Of a stretch of 48,205 nt of DNA, positions 23,636-33,900 are shown piece by piece. Position 1 is the first letter of the stretch. Every line of letters starts with the position of its first letter. The DNA is from an uncultured Lachnospiraceae bacterium (lineage in GTDB: Bacteria; Bacillota; Clostridia; Lachnospirales; Lachnospiraceae): contig CAJUES010000026.1 of the NCBI GenBank assembly GCA_910585765.1, forward strand, positions 1 to 48,205, read 5' to 3'. The translations under genes were made by a program, and so were the position numbers. The notes beneath the pieces are model-generated. The model saw only the letters and a program-made list of their open reading frames with translations, was not told the DNA's origin and ran no database searches.

Positions 23636-25012
23636 ATGGGCGATCAATTAGTATGGCAGGATAGGTATAATCTAGGTGTAGAGGTTATCGACAAAGAACA
23701 CAGGAAGCTGTTTAGTATTCTAAATAAGTTGTTCGATTTCGGAAAACAGGAAGAGAAAAGTCAGTGGGTTTGTCAGGAGGCGATAAAGTACTTTCGGGAT
23801 CATGCGCTCAAACATTTCGCAGATGAGGAGGCGTATATGCTTTCGATCAACTACGAGGGATTTGAGATACACAGGCGGATCCACAAAAATTTTCGCGACA
23901 GAACGATTCCGGCACTTGAGCGGGAGCTGGAGCTGACGGATTACTCCGAGGAGTCGATCAATCACTTTCTCAGTGTATGTGCAGGATGGCTGATCGGACA
24001 TACCTTGATAGAGGATTATGCCATTGTAAAACGGGAGAATATAAAACAGTGGGAAAATCTCCAGCCCGAGGAAGAGCAGGCGATAATGGGACAGACGATC
24101 GGCGGACTGCTGCACAGCATGTTCCAGCTGGACGCCAGACTGATCAGTGACTGTTATGCCGGAGAGAAGTTTGTCGACGGTATCTATTTCCGCCTGATCT
24201 ATAGTACGAAGGACAAAAAGAGATGGGAATTTTTCCTGATATTTGAGGAGAGGCTGATTGTGAGCACGATCGGCAGTGTGATGGACACGAAGGCGGAAGC
24301 CGTGAATGTCATGCTGATGAATGCGGCGAGATATGTGGCGAGACAGCTTGTGGAGCGTGTCAAGGGATATTTTCCGTCATCCGAAAATTTTGAGATCAAG
24401 GAAGAGCAGCTTCTGACGTATGAGCAGTTCCAGAAAGTATTTGAGAAGCAGAAACCACAGTTCAGTCTGCTGTTTGACACGGGAAAAGGATATTTTGCAT
24501 ACTGCGTGACGGCAACGGATATGCTCCAGAGTGAAGGCGGCGTGTCGATCATAACAGAGAATGCCATGGCTGAGGTGGAGAAATATCTGAATCAGAACGA
24601 GGTGGAAAAGAAGGCTATCAACCTCAAGAAGAAGGTGATGGTCGTAGATGACTCGGACTTTATGCTAAAGACGCTGCAGGATCTGCTGGGGAGTGACTAT
24701 GAGGTGATCGTGGCGAAATCCGGTATGTCTGCGATCAGGGGTATTACACTCGACAGACCGGATCTGATCCTGCTGGATTATGAGATGCCTGTCTGCGACG
24801 GCAGTCAGGTGCTGGAAATGATCCGCGGTGAGGTTGAATTCGCAGATATTCCTGTGATCTTCCTGACCAGCAGGGTTGACAGGGAGAGCGTCAAGAAGGT
24901 GATCGAGCTGAAACCGGAAGGCTATCTGTCGAAATCGCTGGCGCCCGCGGATGTGAAGCGGGAAGTTGACCACTTTTTCGAAAAGATTCAGCGGAGAAAT
25001 GCTAAAAAATAG
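23636..25012 (+). CDS. Hemerythrin - CheX-like - response regulator receiver fusion protein
   Basis: A 458-residue cytoplasmic protein with three parts. Residues 1-135 form a bacteriohemerythrin with the di-iron ligand set His22, His60, Glu64, His79, His83, His122 and Asp127. Residues about 150-310 resemble a CheX/CheC-type domain (TIGGLLHSMFQLDA, VNVMLMNAARYVARQLVER). Residues 333-450 are a receiver domain with acidic pair Asp338/Asp339, phospho-acceptor Asp381 in LLDYEMP, Thr411 and Lys433. Hemerythrin binds O2 or senses redox state; the receiver suggests a phosphorelay input. ATG 23636 has AAGGAG nine bases away. No kinase or chemotaxis gene is adjacent. Confidence 0.85.
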   Translation: MGDQLVWQDRYNLGVEVIDKEHRKLFSILNKLFDFGKQEEKSQWVCQEAIKYFRDHALKHFADEEAYMLSINYEGFEIHRRIHKNFRDRTIPALERELELTDYSEESINHFLSVCAGWLIGHTLIEDYAIVKRENIKQWENLQPEEEQAIMGQTIGGLLHSMFQLDARLISDCYAGEKFVDGIYFRLIYSTKDKKRWEFFLIFEERLIVSTIGSVMDTKAEAVNVMLMNAARYVARQLVERVKGYFPSSENFEIKEEQLLTYEQFQKVFEKQKPQFSLLFDTGKGYFAYCVTATDMLQSEGGVSIITENAMAEVEKYLNQNEVEKKAINLKKKVMVVDDSDFMLKTLQDLLGSDYEVIVAKSGMSAIRGITLDRPDLILLDYEMPVCDGSQVLEMIRGEVEFADIPVIFLTSRVDRESVKKVIELKPEGYLSKSLAPADVKREVDHFFEKIQRRNAKK

Positions 25013-25125
25013 AAAAGTATGTATATTTTTCCTCTCTTGTCCATATAATTTATTACATAACGATAATGATTCAGTTGTGTACAGGCATGGATCGTTATAT
25101 AAATAGACAGAATAAGGAGAATGAT

Positions 25126-25347
25126 ATGGCAAGAGGAGTAAAAAAATCAATTCAGGAGAAGATCGCCCAGAAGGAGGAGCTGATCGACGCGCTTTCTACC
25201 AGGATCAAAAAGGAGAGAGACGAGCTCAATGAACTGCTGGAGATGCAGAAGATGGAGGAGCTCAATGAGCTTCGGGTAGTGGTCGAGAAATCCGGTATGG
25301 AGATCGCCGATATTATCCAGATGGCACAGATGCAGGCGGCTCAATAA
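25126..25347 (+). CDS. Small coiled-coil protein, unknown function
   Basis: A 73-residue protein, MARGVKKSIQEKIAQKEELID to the end IIQMAQMQAAQ, with an unbroken heptad-like pattern of Leu, Ile and Met in residues 10-50 and nearly all charged residues in between. It is predicted to be one long helix that pairs with another. ATG 25126 follows AAGGAG by seven bases. It lies 113 bases after the hemerythrin fusion, with a possible own promoter. No family recognised. Confidence 0.7.
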   Translation: MARGVKKSIQEKIAQKEELIDALSTRIKKERDELNELLEMQKMEELNELRVVVEKSGMEIADIIQMAQMQAAQ

Positions 25348-25417
25348 GGCAAAATGCGTCATAACGCACAAAGGGCGGCATATGACAAAAAATTATTACG
25401 AAAAAGTCCAATCACAA

Positions 25418-25446
25418 TTGCGTACATAGCCCGAAAAGGGTATAAT
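25418..25446 (+). promoter_or_regulatory. asnS promoter flanked by a 10-bp inverted repeat
   Basis: TTGCGT (25418-25423), 17 bases, TATAAT (25441-25446). AAAAAGTCCA at 25401-25410 and TGGACTTTTT at 25462-25471 form a perfect inverted repeat around it, one arm ahead of -35 and one just past the start site. Confidence 0.68.
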
Positions 25447-25544
25447 GGAAAGCAGGGTGAATGGACTTTTTTCAATTTTATCTATTATGTATGATTGAGG
25501 AGACCGATCCAAATATACTTTAATGATGGAAAGGGAAGACAAAG

Positions 25545-26927
25545 ATGGTAAACATACGTGAATTATACCACAACTTTAAGGAGTATGCCGATCAGGAGGT
25601 GACGGTCGGCGGCTGGCTCAGGAGCAGGCGGGATTCTAAGACATTCGGTTTCCTGGTAATAAACGACGGAACATTTTTTGAGCCTCTCCAGGTCGTGTAC
25701 AGCGATGCGCTGGACAATTTTGCGGGGATCTCAAAACTGAATGTCGGCGCTGCGGTGATCGCTACAGGAGTCGTGACCCTCACACCTGAGGCAAAGCAGC
25801 CCTTTGAGATACAGGCGACGAAAATCGAGGTGGAGGGTGACTCTACCCCCGACTATCCATTGCAGAAAAAGAGACACAGCTTTGAGTATCTCAGGACGAT
25901 CTCGCATTTAAGGCCGCGCACAAACACGTTCCAGGCAGTGTTTCGCGTGCGTTCTCTCTGCGCGTATGCGATACACAAATTTTTCCAGGAGAGGGATTTC
26001 GTCTATGTCCACACACCGCTGATCACGGGAAGTGACTGTGAGGGCGCGGGAGAGATGTTCCGGGTTACGACGCTGGATCTGAAAAATCTTCCTATGGCAG
26101 ACGGGGAAGTGGACTTTAGCAGGGATTTCTTCAACAAGCCGACAAACCTCACCGTGAGCGGGCAGCTGAACGGTGAGACCTATGCGATGGCGTTTAAGAA
26201 TATCTATACCTTCGGTCCTACGTTCCGCGCGGAGAACTCCAACACAACGCGTCACGCGGCAGAATTCTGGATGATCGAGCCGGAGATCGCATTCGCGGAT
26301 CTGAGGGATGATATGATGCTGGCTGAGAACATGCTCAAGTATATCATCAACTATGTTCTGGAGCACGCGCCGGAGGAGATGACATTTTTTAATCAGTTCG
26401 TGGATAAGGGACTGATCGACAGGCTTCGTCATGTGGCAGACTCGGAGTTTGGCCATATCACTTACACGGATGCCATCGCGGAGCTTGAGAAGCACAATGA
26501 CGAGTTTGAGTATAAAGTTTCATGGGGCTGTGACCTGCAGACAGAGCACGAGCGGTATCTGACTGAAAAACTTTTCGGAAGACCCGTGTTTGTGACAGAC
26601 TATCCGAAGGAGATCAAGGCATTCTATATGAAGCTCAATGAGGATGGCAGGACTGTCGCTGCGATGGACTGCCTTGTGCCCGGTATTGGGGAGATCATCG
26701 GAGGGAGCCAGAGGGAGGACAAACTTGCCGTTCTGGAGCAGAGAATGCTCGAGTGTGGTCTGAAATCGGAGGACTATGATTTCTATCTTGACCTCAGACG
26801 CTATGGAAGCGCGAGGCATGCAGGTTTTGGTCTTGGCTTTGAGCGCTGTGTCATGTATCTGACCGGCATGGGAAATATCAGGGACGTGATACCGTTCCCG
26901 CGTACAGTCAACAACTGTGAATTATAA
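25545..26927 (+). CDS. asnS: Asparaginyl-tRNA synthetase
   Basis: Class IIb enzyme that charges tRNA-Asn. It has the N-terminal OB-fold anticodon domain (VTVGGWLRSRRDSKTFGFLVINDGT, in two parts; about 17-100), motif 2 (FRAENSNTTRHAAEFWMIEPE) and motif 3 (GFGLGFERCVMYLTGMGNIRDVIPFPR). The product is 460 residues, normal length. ATG 25545 follows GGAAAGGGAAGAC. The gene has its own promoter and terminator. Confidence 0.96.
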   Translation: MVNIRELYHNFKEYADQEVTVGGWLRSRRDSKTFGFLVINDGTFFEPLQVVYSDALDNFAGISKLNVGAAVIATGVVTLTPEAKQPFEIQATKIEVEGDSTPDYPLQKKRHSFEYLRTISHLRPRTNTFQAVFRVRSLCAYAIHKFFQERDFVYVHTPLITGSDCEGAGEMFRVTTLDLKNLPMADGEVDFSRDFFNKPTNLTVSGQLNGETYAMAFKNIYTFGPTFRAENSNTTRHAAEFWMIEPEIAFADLRDDMMLAENMLKYIINYVLEHAPEEMTFFNQFVDKGLIDRLRHVADSEFGHITYTDAIAELEKHNDEFEYKVSWGCDLQTEHERYLTEKLFGRPVFVTDYPKEIKAFYMKLNEDGRTVAAMDCLVPGIGEIIGGSQREDKLAVLEQRMLECGLKSEDYDFYLDLRRYGSARHAGFGLGFERCVMYLTGMGNIRDVIPFPRTVNNCEL

Positions 26928-26942
26928 CATTGCGTACGATGC

Positions 26943-26979
26943 AAAAAGCTTTTCGGAACTTTTCCGGAAGGCTTTTTTT
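26943..26979 (+). terminator. asnS terminator
   Basis: AAAAAGC (26943-26949) pairs with GCTTTTT (26971-26977) and the stem continues through G-U and A-U pairs to CGGAA/TTCCG, with a T7 tract at 26973-26979. It is 15 bases past the stop. Confidence 0.8.
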
Positions 26980-27155
26980 GTTTGAAACATACTTTTATCA
27001 CATTTTTATCACATTTTTTCCATACTTTTTTCATGGTTTTTCCATAGAATGTATTGTAGGTTGTCTGGCAAGACAGGCAGCCGGACACGCTGCGAACCTG
27101 ATTTTGCAGACGCTGCAGATTCGGGGGCAGACACAAAAAACGGGAGGAAGAAAAA

Positions 27156-28235
27156 TTGATAGAAGTGAAGGATCTGACAAAGAAGTATGGGGATCACACC
27201 GCAGTGGACCATCTGTCGTTTCATATCGATAAGGGCAGGATTTACGGCTTCCTGGGACCAAACGGAGCGGGAAAGAGCACAACGATGAACATGATGACGG
27301 GGTACATAGCTGCCACCGAGGGGACTGTGACGATCAATGGATGGGACCTGCTGAGAGAGCCGGAGCGGGCAAAAAGATCCGTCGGGTATCTGCCCGAGAT
27401 CCCGCCTGTCTATCCGGATATGACGGTCTGGGAGTATCTAAAATTTGCCGCGGCACTAAAAAAGGTATCAAAGGCAGAACAAAAAAAACAGATCGAGACG
27501 ATCCTGCGGCAGACCGGGATCGAGGATGTAAAGGGGCGGTTGATCAGGAATCTGTCCAAAGGATATAGGCAGAGAGTGGGGCTTGCACAGGCGATGATCG
27601 GCGATCCGGAGGTCATCATTCTCGATGAGCCGACAGTGGGGCTGGACCCCAAGCAGATCATCGAGATGCGGGATCTGATGCGGGATCTCGCAAAGAAGCA
27701 CACGGTGATATTGAGTTCGCATATCCTGTCGGAGGTCCGTGCAGTGTGCGACTACATTATGATCATATCCAAAGGGAAAATGGTCGCAAGCGATACGCCG
27801 GAGGGACTCATGACGATGCTCCAGGGAGGGATCGAGATGTCGCTCAGCGTAAAGGGAGAGCAGAATCGGCTGGAGGAAGTATTGAGAGCATATCCTCAGA
27901 TCACAAAATATTCTTTTGAACCGCAAAAAGAAGCGGGATGTGTGACAGCAGATCTCAAGATACAAAAAGATGAGGATATCCGTGAAAGACTGTTTTACCA
28001 TTTGAGTGAGGAGGGGCTTCCGATCATGGGGCTGACCCTTGTGGAGCGCACGCTGGAGGATGTGTTCCTGGAGCTGACAGGAGAACACGCGGATGAAACT
28101 GAAACAAAAGAGACAGAATTGGAAACGATGAGAACGGAAGAAGTGGAAGAAGTGGAAGAAGTAGAAAATATGAAAGAAATGAAAAAGGGAGAGGAGGATC
28201 GGGCTGATGACAGCGATATTGAAGAAGGAATTTAA
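27156..28235 (+). CDS. ABC transporter ATP-binding protein (GldA-like)
   Basis: ATPase of a membrane ABC system. The 359-residue protein has Walker A GPNGAGKST (34-42), Q loop, signature NLSKGYRQRVGLAQAM and Walker B VIILDEPTVGLDP, then the extension typical of the GldA/NatA/CcmA branch. A C-terminal tail of about 50 residues is nearly all Glu, Lys, Asp and Met (EEVEEVEEVENMKEMKKGEE). TTG 27156 is the start, with GGGAGGAAG seven bases upstream, giving MIEVKDLTKKYG, the normal family start. It overlaps the permease gene by 29 bases. Confidence 0.9.
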   Translation: MIEVKDLTKKYGDHTAVDHLSFHIDKGRIYGFLGPNGAGKSTTMNMMTGYIAATEGTVTINGWDLLREPERAKRSVGYLPEIPPVYPDMTVWEYLKFAAALKKVSKAEQKKQIETILRQTGIEDVKGRLIRNLSKGYRQRVGLAQAMIGDPEVIILDEPTVGLDPKQIIEMRDLMRDLAKKHTVILSSHILSEVRAVCDYIMIISKGKMVASDTPEGLMTMLQGGIEMSLSVKGEQNRLEEVLRAYPQITKYSFEPQKEAGCVTADLKIQKDEDIRERLFYHLSEEGLPIMGLTLVERTLEDVFLELTGEHADETETKETELETMRTEEVEEVEEVENMKEMKKGEEDRADDSDIEEGI

Positions 28236-30330
28236 GTCCTATATGCATTCTGTGGTAGGTTTTCTGTTTGTGGCAGTCATGATATTTTTCTTTGCACTGT
28301 ATGCGACAGTCTACAATTTTGCGTCAGGGATCCCATATCTGTCCTATACATTGAGCTCGATCCTTCTCCTCTTCTGGCTGGCTATACCGATATTGTCCAT
28401 GAGGATACTGGCGGAGGAGAGAAAGCAGCGGACCGATCAGATGATCCTGACAGCGCCGGTCGCCGTGGGCGAGATCGTTGCCGGCAAATTTCTGGCGATG
28501 GCGGCAGTCTTTATGATCCCGGTAGTGCTGATGTGTGCTGTGCCCTTGTATTTGCGCCGATTCGGTGAAGTGCCTCTGGGTGAGACTTATGTGGTGATCA
28601 TGGCGTTTGCGCTGTACGGTCTTGCCTGTATCGCGGTGGGATTGTTTGTGTCGAGCATCACGGAAAGCCAGGTGATCGCGGCAGTGTTGACCTTTGCCAT
28701 CTTGTTCGTGACATATATGATGGCAGGGATTGAAGACCTGATCTCCTCAACCGGCAATCTGCTGACAAAGTTTTTGTCGATCTTTGATTTTCAGGGACGG
28801 TTTGTGAGTATGGCTTCCGGAATACTCGACTTGACCTCTGTCGTCTATTTCGTCAGTGTGATCGGGCTGATGCTGTTTTTGACGGCACAGTCTATCCAAA
28901 AGCGGCGGTACAGTGTGTCTGTCCACAATCTTTCCATGGGGGCGTACAGTTCTGTCACAGTCTGTGTCGTGACTGCGCTTGTGGTGATCCTCAACCTGAT
29001 CGTCGCCAGGCTTCCGGAGCGGTACACGAATATTGATGTCACTTCCAATAAAATGTACACGCTGACAGAGCAGACAAGGGATATTCTGGAAGCGCTCGAT
29101 GAGGAGATCGACATATATGTGATACAGGATGAGAACAGCGCGGACAGTACGGTGGCGCAGACATTGAAGGGGTATGCGGATGCCTCGCCGCACATCCATG
29201 TCACGTACATCGACCCCGTCGTCAATCCCCAGTTTATCGACCAATATACGACTGGCAGCATGACGGCAAACAGTGTGATCGTCGAAAGCAGTAAGCGGTA
29301 CAAGGTCATATCTTACCAGGATCTGTACGAGACGGAGATCGATTATACAACCTACCAGCAGGAGGTCACAGGCTATGATGCGGAGGGGCAGATCACCAGC
29401 GCGATCGATTACTGTGTCAGTGAAGATATGCCGAAGATCTACATGATAGCCGGTCACAATGAATACACACTGGATGCTGGCTTTCAGACGGCGATAGAGA
29501 AGGAAAATATTGAGACAGAGACGATCAGCCTCATCAATTACGACGCAGTGCCGGAGGACGCGGAGTGTGTGATGATCCATGCGCCGGAGTCGGACCTGTC
29601 ACAGGACGATGCAGACAAGGTGATCGCGTATCTGGAAAAAGGCGGCAAGGTGCTGATCACGACGGACTATGCAGGGATCGAACTTCCGAATCTGGAGCGG
29701 ATCGTAGCGTCGTTTGGCATGACGCTTCAGAACGGTTATGCAGTGGACAACGACAGCAATAATCATTATCAGGAGCCGATCTATCTGCTGCCGCAGGTTG
29801 CATATGCGCCCGAGACAGAAGGGCTTACCGGTGCGTACACGTATCTGCTCGCGCCGTACGCACAGGGAATCGGAATTGTGGACGAGGAGACGGAAGAGAT
29901 CACCTACACAAAGCTCTTGACGGGTTCTGACAGCTCGCTGGTCAAGACCAATGTGGGAAGTGCGGTCAAGTATACTTATGAGGAGGGCGATATCGAGGGA
30001 CCAGTATGTGTCGGGATCAAGGCTGAGAGAGCGGCGCAGACAGACGAGGGTGAGCGCTCTGTGCTCTATGTGTTCACAAGCGCCCGCATGTTTATGGACA
30101 ATATCGATATGGCAGTGTCCGGCAACAATAAAAAACTGTTCTCAAACATTATGGGCACCATGGCAGGGCACGAGACGAGTGTGTCCATTCCGGCTAAGAG
30201 CTATCAGCTCGAGATGCTGATCGTCTCTGCAAGGGATATGATATGTTTCGGTGTCGTGATGGTGATCGCAGTGCCCGTCGGACTGATCATAACCGGCATC
30301 ATGATCTGGCTGGGCAGGAGAAAGAGATAA
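28207..30330 (+). CDS. ABC permease fused to a Gld-type auxiliary domain (GldF-GldG fusion)
   Basis: The 707-residue protein joins two units. Residues 1-245 are a six-helix ABC-2 type permease (GldF-like): KSYMHSVVGFLFVAV, ILSMRILAEERKQRTDQ, AVLTFAILFVTYMMAG. Residues about 255-690 are a GldG-like domain (DVTSNKMYTLTEQTRDIL, ITTDYAGIELPNLERIVASF), with a final membrane helix near 680-702 and a basic end. ATG 28207 has GAGGAGGATCGGGCTG ahead. In Flavobacteria the Gld genes serve gliding; in Firmicutes this three-gene set has no known substrate. Confidence 0.87.
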   Translation: MTAILKKEFKSYMHSVVGFLFVAVMIFFFALYATVYNFASGIPYLSYTLSSILLLFWLAIPILSMRILAEERKQRTDQMILTAPVAVGEIVAGKFLAMAAVFMIPVVLMCAVPLYLRRFGEVPLGETYVVIMAFALYGLACIAVGLFVSSITESQVIAAVLTFAILFVTYMMAGIEDLISSTGNLLTKFLSIFDFQGRFVSMASGILDLTSVVYFVSVIGLMLFLTAQSIQKRRYSVSVHNLSMGAYSSVTVCVVTALVVILNLIVARLPERYTNIDVTSNKMYTLTEQTRDILEALDEEIDIYVIQDENSADSTVAQTLKGYADASPHIHVTYIDPVVNPQFIDQYTTGSMTANSVIVESSKRYKVISYQDLYETEIDYTTYQQEVTGYDAEGQITSAIDYCVSEDMPKIYMIAGHNEYTLDAGFQTAIEKENIETETISLINYDAVPEDAECVMIHAPESDLSQDDADKVIAYLEKGGKVLITTDYAGIELPNLERIVASFGMTLQNGYAVDNDSNNHYQEPIYLLPQVAYAPETEGLTGAYTYLLAPYAQGIGIVDEETEEITYTKLLTGSDSSLVKTNVGSAVKYTYEEGDIEGPVCVGIKAERAAQTDEGERSVLYVFTSARMFMDNIDMAVSGNNKKLFSNIMGTMAGHETSVSIPAKSYQLEMLIVSARDMICFGVVMVIAVPVGLIITGIMIWLGRRKR

Positions 30331-30342
30331 GGAGGGATCAGG

Positions 30343-30897
30343 GTGACAAGGCAGAAAAGACAGTTGGTGATCATGCTTTTGGTGCTGATCGTTGCCGTTG
30401 CTGCGCTGGTGTTTGTGTGGCGGCTTCCCGCAGAGGAGGATATACAAGAACAGCGCTATCAGATCACGGCTTTGGAGAAGGATCAGATCAGCCGCTTTTC
30501 CTTTGCGAACGAGAGTGGCATGTGCAATTTCACCAGGCAGGACGGGACATGGATCAGTGAAGAGGACAGGTCGCTTGAGATCGATGGAGACGCCATTGAG
30601 CGTCTGATCGGAAAGATTGCGTCGCTGTCATCCGCCGACTGCATAGAGCAGGTGGAGGACAGTGCTCAGTATGGACTGGACGAACCGGCGGCTACGATTC
30701 TGATCTCTGACGGAACGACAGGCTGCACGCTTCTGGTCGGAGATTACAATGAACTGACAGAAACCTATTATCTGTGTCTCGAATCCGACAAAGGGACGGT
30801 GTACACAGCCGATCCGTACACCGTTTCGGATTTTATCGACAAGCGAATGGAGGATCTGGTTGTGCAGCAGGAGGAGACAGAGACGGCGGCGGAATAA
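30343..30897 (+). CDS. DUF4340 membrane-anchored protein
   Basis: A 184-residue protein with an N-terminal membrane anchor (QLVIMLLVLIVAVAALVFVW, residues 8-27) and an extracytoplasmic part with FTRQDGTWISEE and EIDGDAIERLIGKIASL, as in DUF4340 proteins that accompany Gld-type ABC systems. Only one repeat of the domain is present, so it is shorter than most (usually over 300 residues). GTG 30343 follows GGAGGGATCAGG. It begins 12 bases after the permease stop, and closes the operon before the hairpin at 30896. Confidence 0.8.
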   Translation: MTRQKRQLVIMLLVLIVAVAALVFVWRLPAEEDIQEQRYQITALEKDQISRFSFANESGMCNFTRQDGTWISEEDRSLEIDGDAIERLIGKIASLSSADCIEQVEDSAQYGLDEPAATILISDGTTGCTLLVGDYNELTETYYLCLESDKGTVYTADPYTVSDFIDKRMEDLVVQQEETETAAE

Positions 30898-30926
30898 AAA
30901 ATACAGGGCGATGCCCTGTATTTTTT
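30896..30926. terminator. Strong hairpin after the Gld-like operon
   Basis: AAAAAATACAGGGC (30896-30909) pairs perfectly with GCCCTGTATTTTTT (30913-30926) around GAT. It serves the plus-strand operon and, with its A-rich arm, the convergent giant gene on the minus strand. Confidence 0.85.
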
Positions 30927-30967
30927 CTATGCACAAGTGCCTCTATAGAGAGCTCTTTTAGAGAAGA

Positions 30968-33900
30968 TCATGCAGATTTGTTCTTCGCGTTGTTCTTCCT
31001 TCTGTTCTTGGCGCGTTTCTTGCGGGAAATATTCTTTTTGGTCTCCTGACTTGCCATAGTATGCTCGGCTTTTGCGATCTCCGCCGCTTTGGCCATATTC
31101 TTCTGCGCGGTGGAGAGCATCAGCTTGATCCGGTTGAGCTGATTGACCTCGGAAGCGCCGGGATCGTAGTCGATCGCGACGATGTTTGCCTCCGGATGCC
31201 GATTCCTGAGCTCCTTGATGACACCCTTGCCGACAACATGGTTCGGCAGGCAGCCAAAGGGCTGCGTGCACACAATGTTCGGCGCATCTGAGTTGATCAG
31301 CTCCAGCATCTCGCCTGTGAGGAACCAGCCCTCGCCCGTCTGATTGCCGATCGAGACAATCTCCTCGGCATGTTTTGCAGTCTCGTAGATATCCGCAGGC
31401 GGTATAAAATGTCTGCTTGCCGCGAAAGCTTCGCTCATAGGTTTTCTCAACATTTGGATCGCCTTGATACCAAAACGGCTGATGCTGGCGGCTTTCTTGC
31501 TCGTGCCAAGGTTTTCTGCCTTGTACAGCTGGTTGTAGAAGCAGTAGAACATAAAATCCATCAGATCGGGAACGACGGCCTCTGCGCCCTCGTGCTCTAA
31601 CAGTTCCACAAGTTTGTTGTTTGCCGCGGGTGAGAATTTTACCAGAATCTCACCAACGATGCCGACGCGCGGCTTTTTGATATCGAGCACGGGGATCGCG
31701 TCAAATTCTGCGATCATCTCCCGACACATTTTTTTGTAGGTGCCAAAGGACATATATTTCCGTCCGAGGAAATCACAGCATTTTTTGATCCATTTCTGAT
31801 GAACCTGTTCCACGGAGCCTGGTACAGCCTCATACGGGCGCATCCTGTACACGCAGCGCATAAAGATATCGCCGAAGTTTACGGCGTATATGGCGCGCAG
31901 CAGGAGCATCGGCGTGATCTTGAAACCAGGATTCTTCTCCAGCTTTGACAAGTTGATGGAGATGACTGGTATGTGCTGGTAGCCGGCTTTCTCCAGGGCA
32001 CGGCGGATAAAGCCGATGTAGTTGGTAGCGCGGCATCCGCCCCCTGTCTGTGACATGACGACCGCGAGACGGTCCGTGTCATATCTGCCTGAGAGCACAG
32101 CCTCCATGATCTGCCCGACTACGAGCAGGGACGGATAGCAGGCGTCGTTGTTGACGTACTTGAGCCCCATATCGATACTGCTTCGGTTGTCATTGTCCAG
32201 TACGACCAGATTGTAGCCGCATCTTCTGAAGGTCGGCTCTAAGAGGTCGAAGTGGATCGGTGACATCTGAGGGCAAAGTATCGTGTAATTCTTGCGCATT
32301 TCCTTTGTGAAGAGCACCCTTTCCATACGGCTTGATCGGATGGTCCGCTCCTGATGGCGCTGCTCGCGCACGCGGATCGCGGACAGCAGCGAGCGGATAC
32401 GGATCCTTGCCGCCCCCAGATTGTTCACCTCGTCGATCTTTAGGCAGGTATATATTTTGCCCGAATCAGTCAATATGTCATTGACCTGGTCAGTCGTCAC
32501 GGCATCCAGACCACAGCCGAACGAGTTGAGCTGGATCAGGTCCAGATCATCACGCGTCTTGACGTAGCTTGCCGCGGCGTACAGCCTCGAGTGGTACATC
32601 CACTGGTCCGATACGATGAGAGGACGCTCCGGTTTTGCCAGATGAGACACGGAGTCCTCCGTCAGCACGGCGATGCCATAGGAGTTTATCAGCTCAGGAA
32701 TACCATGGTTGATCTCCGGATCAATGTGGTATGGGCGTCCTGCGAGCACGATGCCGCGGGTATGATTTTTTTCGAGGTAGTCAATGACTTCCTCGCCCTT
32801 TCTGCACAGATCTCTTCGCACATTATCAAGCTCCTGCCAAGCGGCATCGACAGCCTCCTTCAGCTCGTCGGAAGGAAGCTCGGGGAACGCCTTCTCCAAC
32901 GACTGCAGGATCAGCGCCGGCTCGCGGAAGGACATGAACGGATTTTTGAACACAACCTCGCCGCGTCCGATCGCCTCCACATTATTCTTGATATTTTCTG
33001 AGTATGATGTGACAATCGGACAGTTGTAGTGATTGTTCGCATCGTCAAATTCATTCCGCTCATAAAACAGGGCAGGATAGAAGATAAAGTCCACGTTTTG
33101 TCTGATCAGCCACTCCACGTGACCGTGTGCGAGCTTGGCAGGGTAGCACTCTGACTCGCTCGGTATGGACTCGATCCCCAGCTCGTAGATTTTCCTGTTC
33201 GACAGCGGCGAGAGCACGACCTGGTACTTTAACTTTGTAAACAGCGTGAACCAGAAGGGATAATTTTCGTACATATTCAAAACCCTTGGAATGCCGACAC
33301 GTCCCCGCACAGCCTCCACGTCAGAGAGCGGCTCATAGGAGAATATCCGCTGGAGCTTGTAGGCGAAGAGGTTCGGAATGTCGTTGTCTGCCCGGGCTTT
33401 TCCGAGACCGCGCTCACAGCGGTTGCCGGATATGTAGCTTCTGCCGTCAGAGAACTTGTTGACAGTCAGGCGGCAGGAGTTTGTGCAGCCCTGGCATTTC
33501 ACCAGCGATGTGGTGAAAGCAAGCTCGTTGATCTGGTCAATGGTGAGCATGGTCGTGCTGTTTTCCGGCGCAGCCTGGTAGCGTTCTCTGGCGATCAGCG
33601 CGGCACCGAAGGCACCCATGATGCCTGCGATATCAGGTCTTATCACTTCACAGTTGGCTATTTTTTCAAAACTGCGGAGCACTGCGTCGTTGTAGAACGT
33701 GCCGCCCTGCACGACGATATTTTTGCCAAGTTCACTTGCGTCGGACACTTTGATCACCTTGAACAGCGCGTTCTTGATGACAGAGTAGGCGAGACCGGCT
33801 GAGATATCAGATACCTCGGCGCCTTCCTTCTGCGCCTGTTTTACCTTGGAGTTCATAAAAACGGTGCAGCGCGTGCCAAGATCGATCGGGTGCTTTGCAA

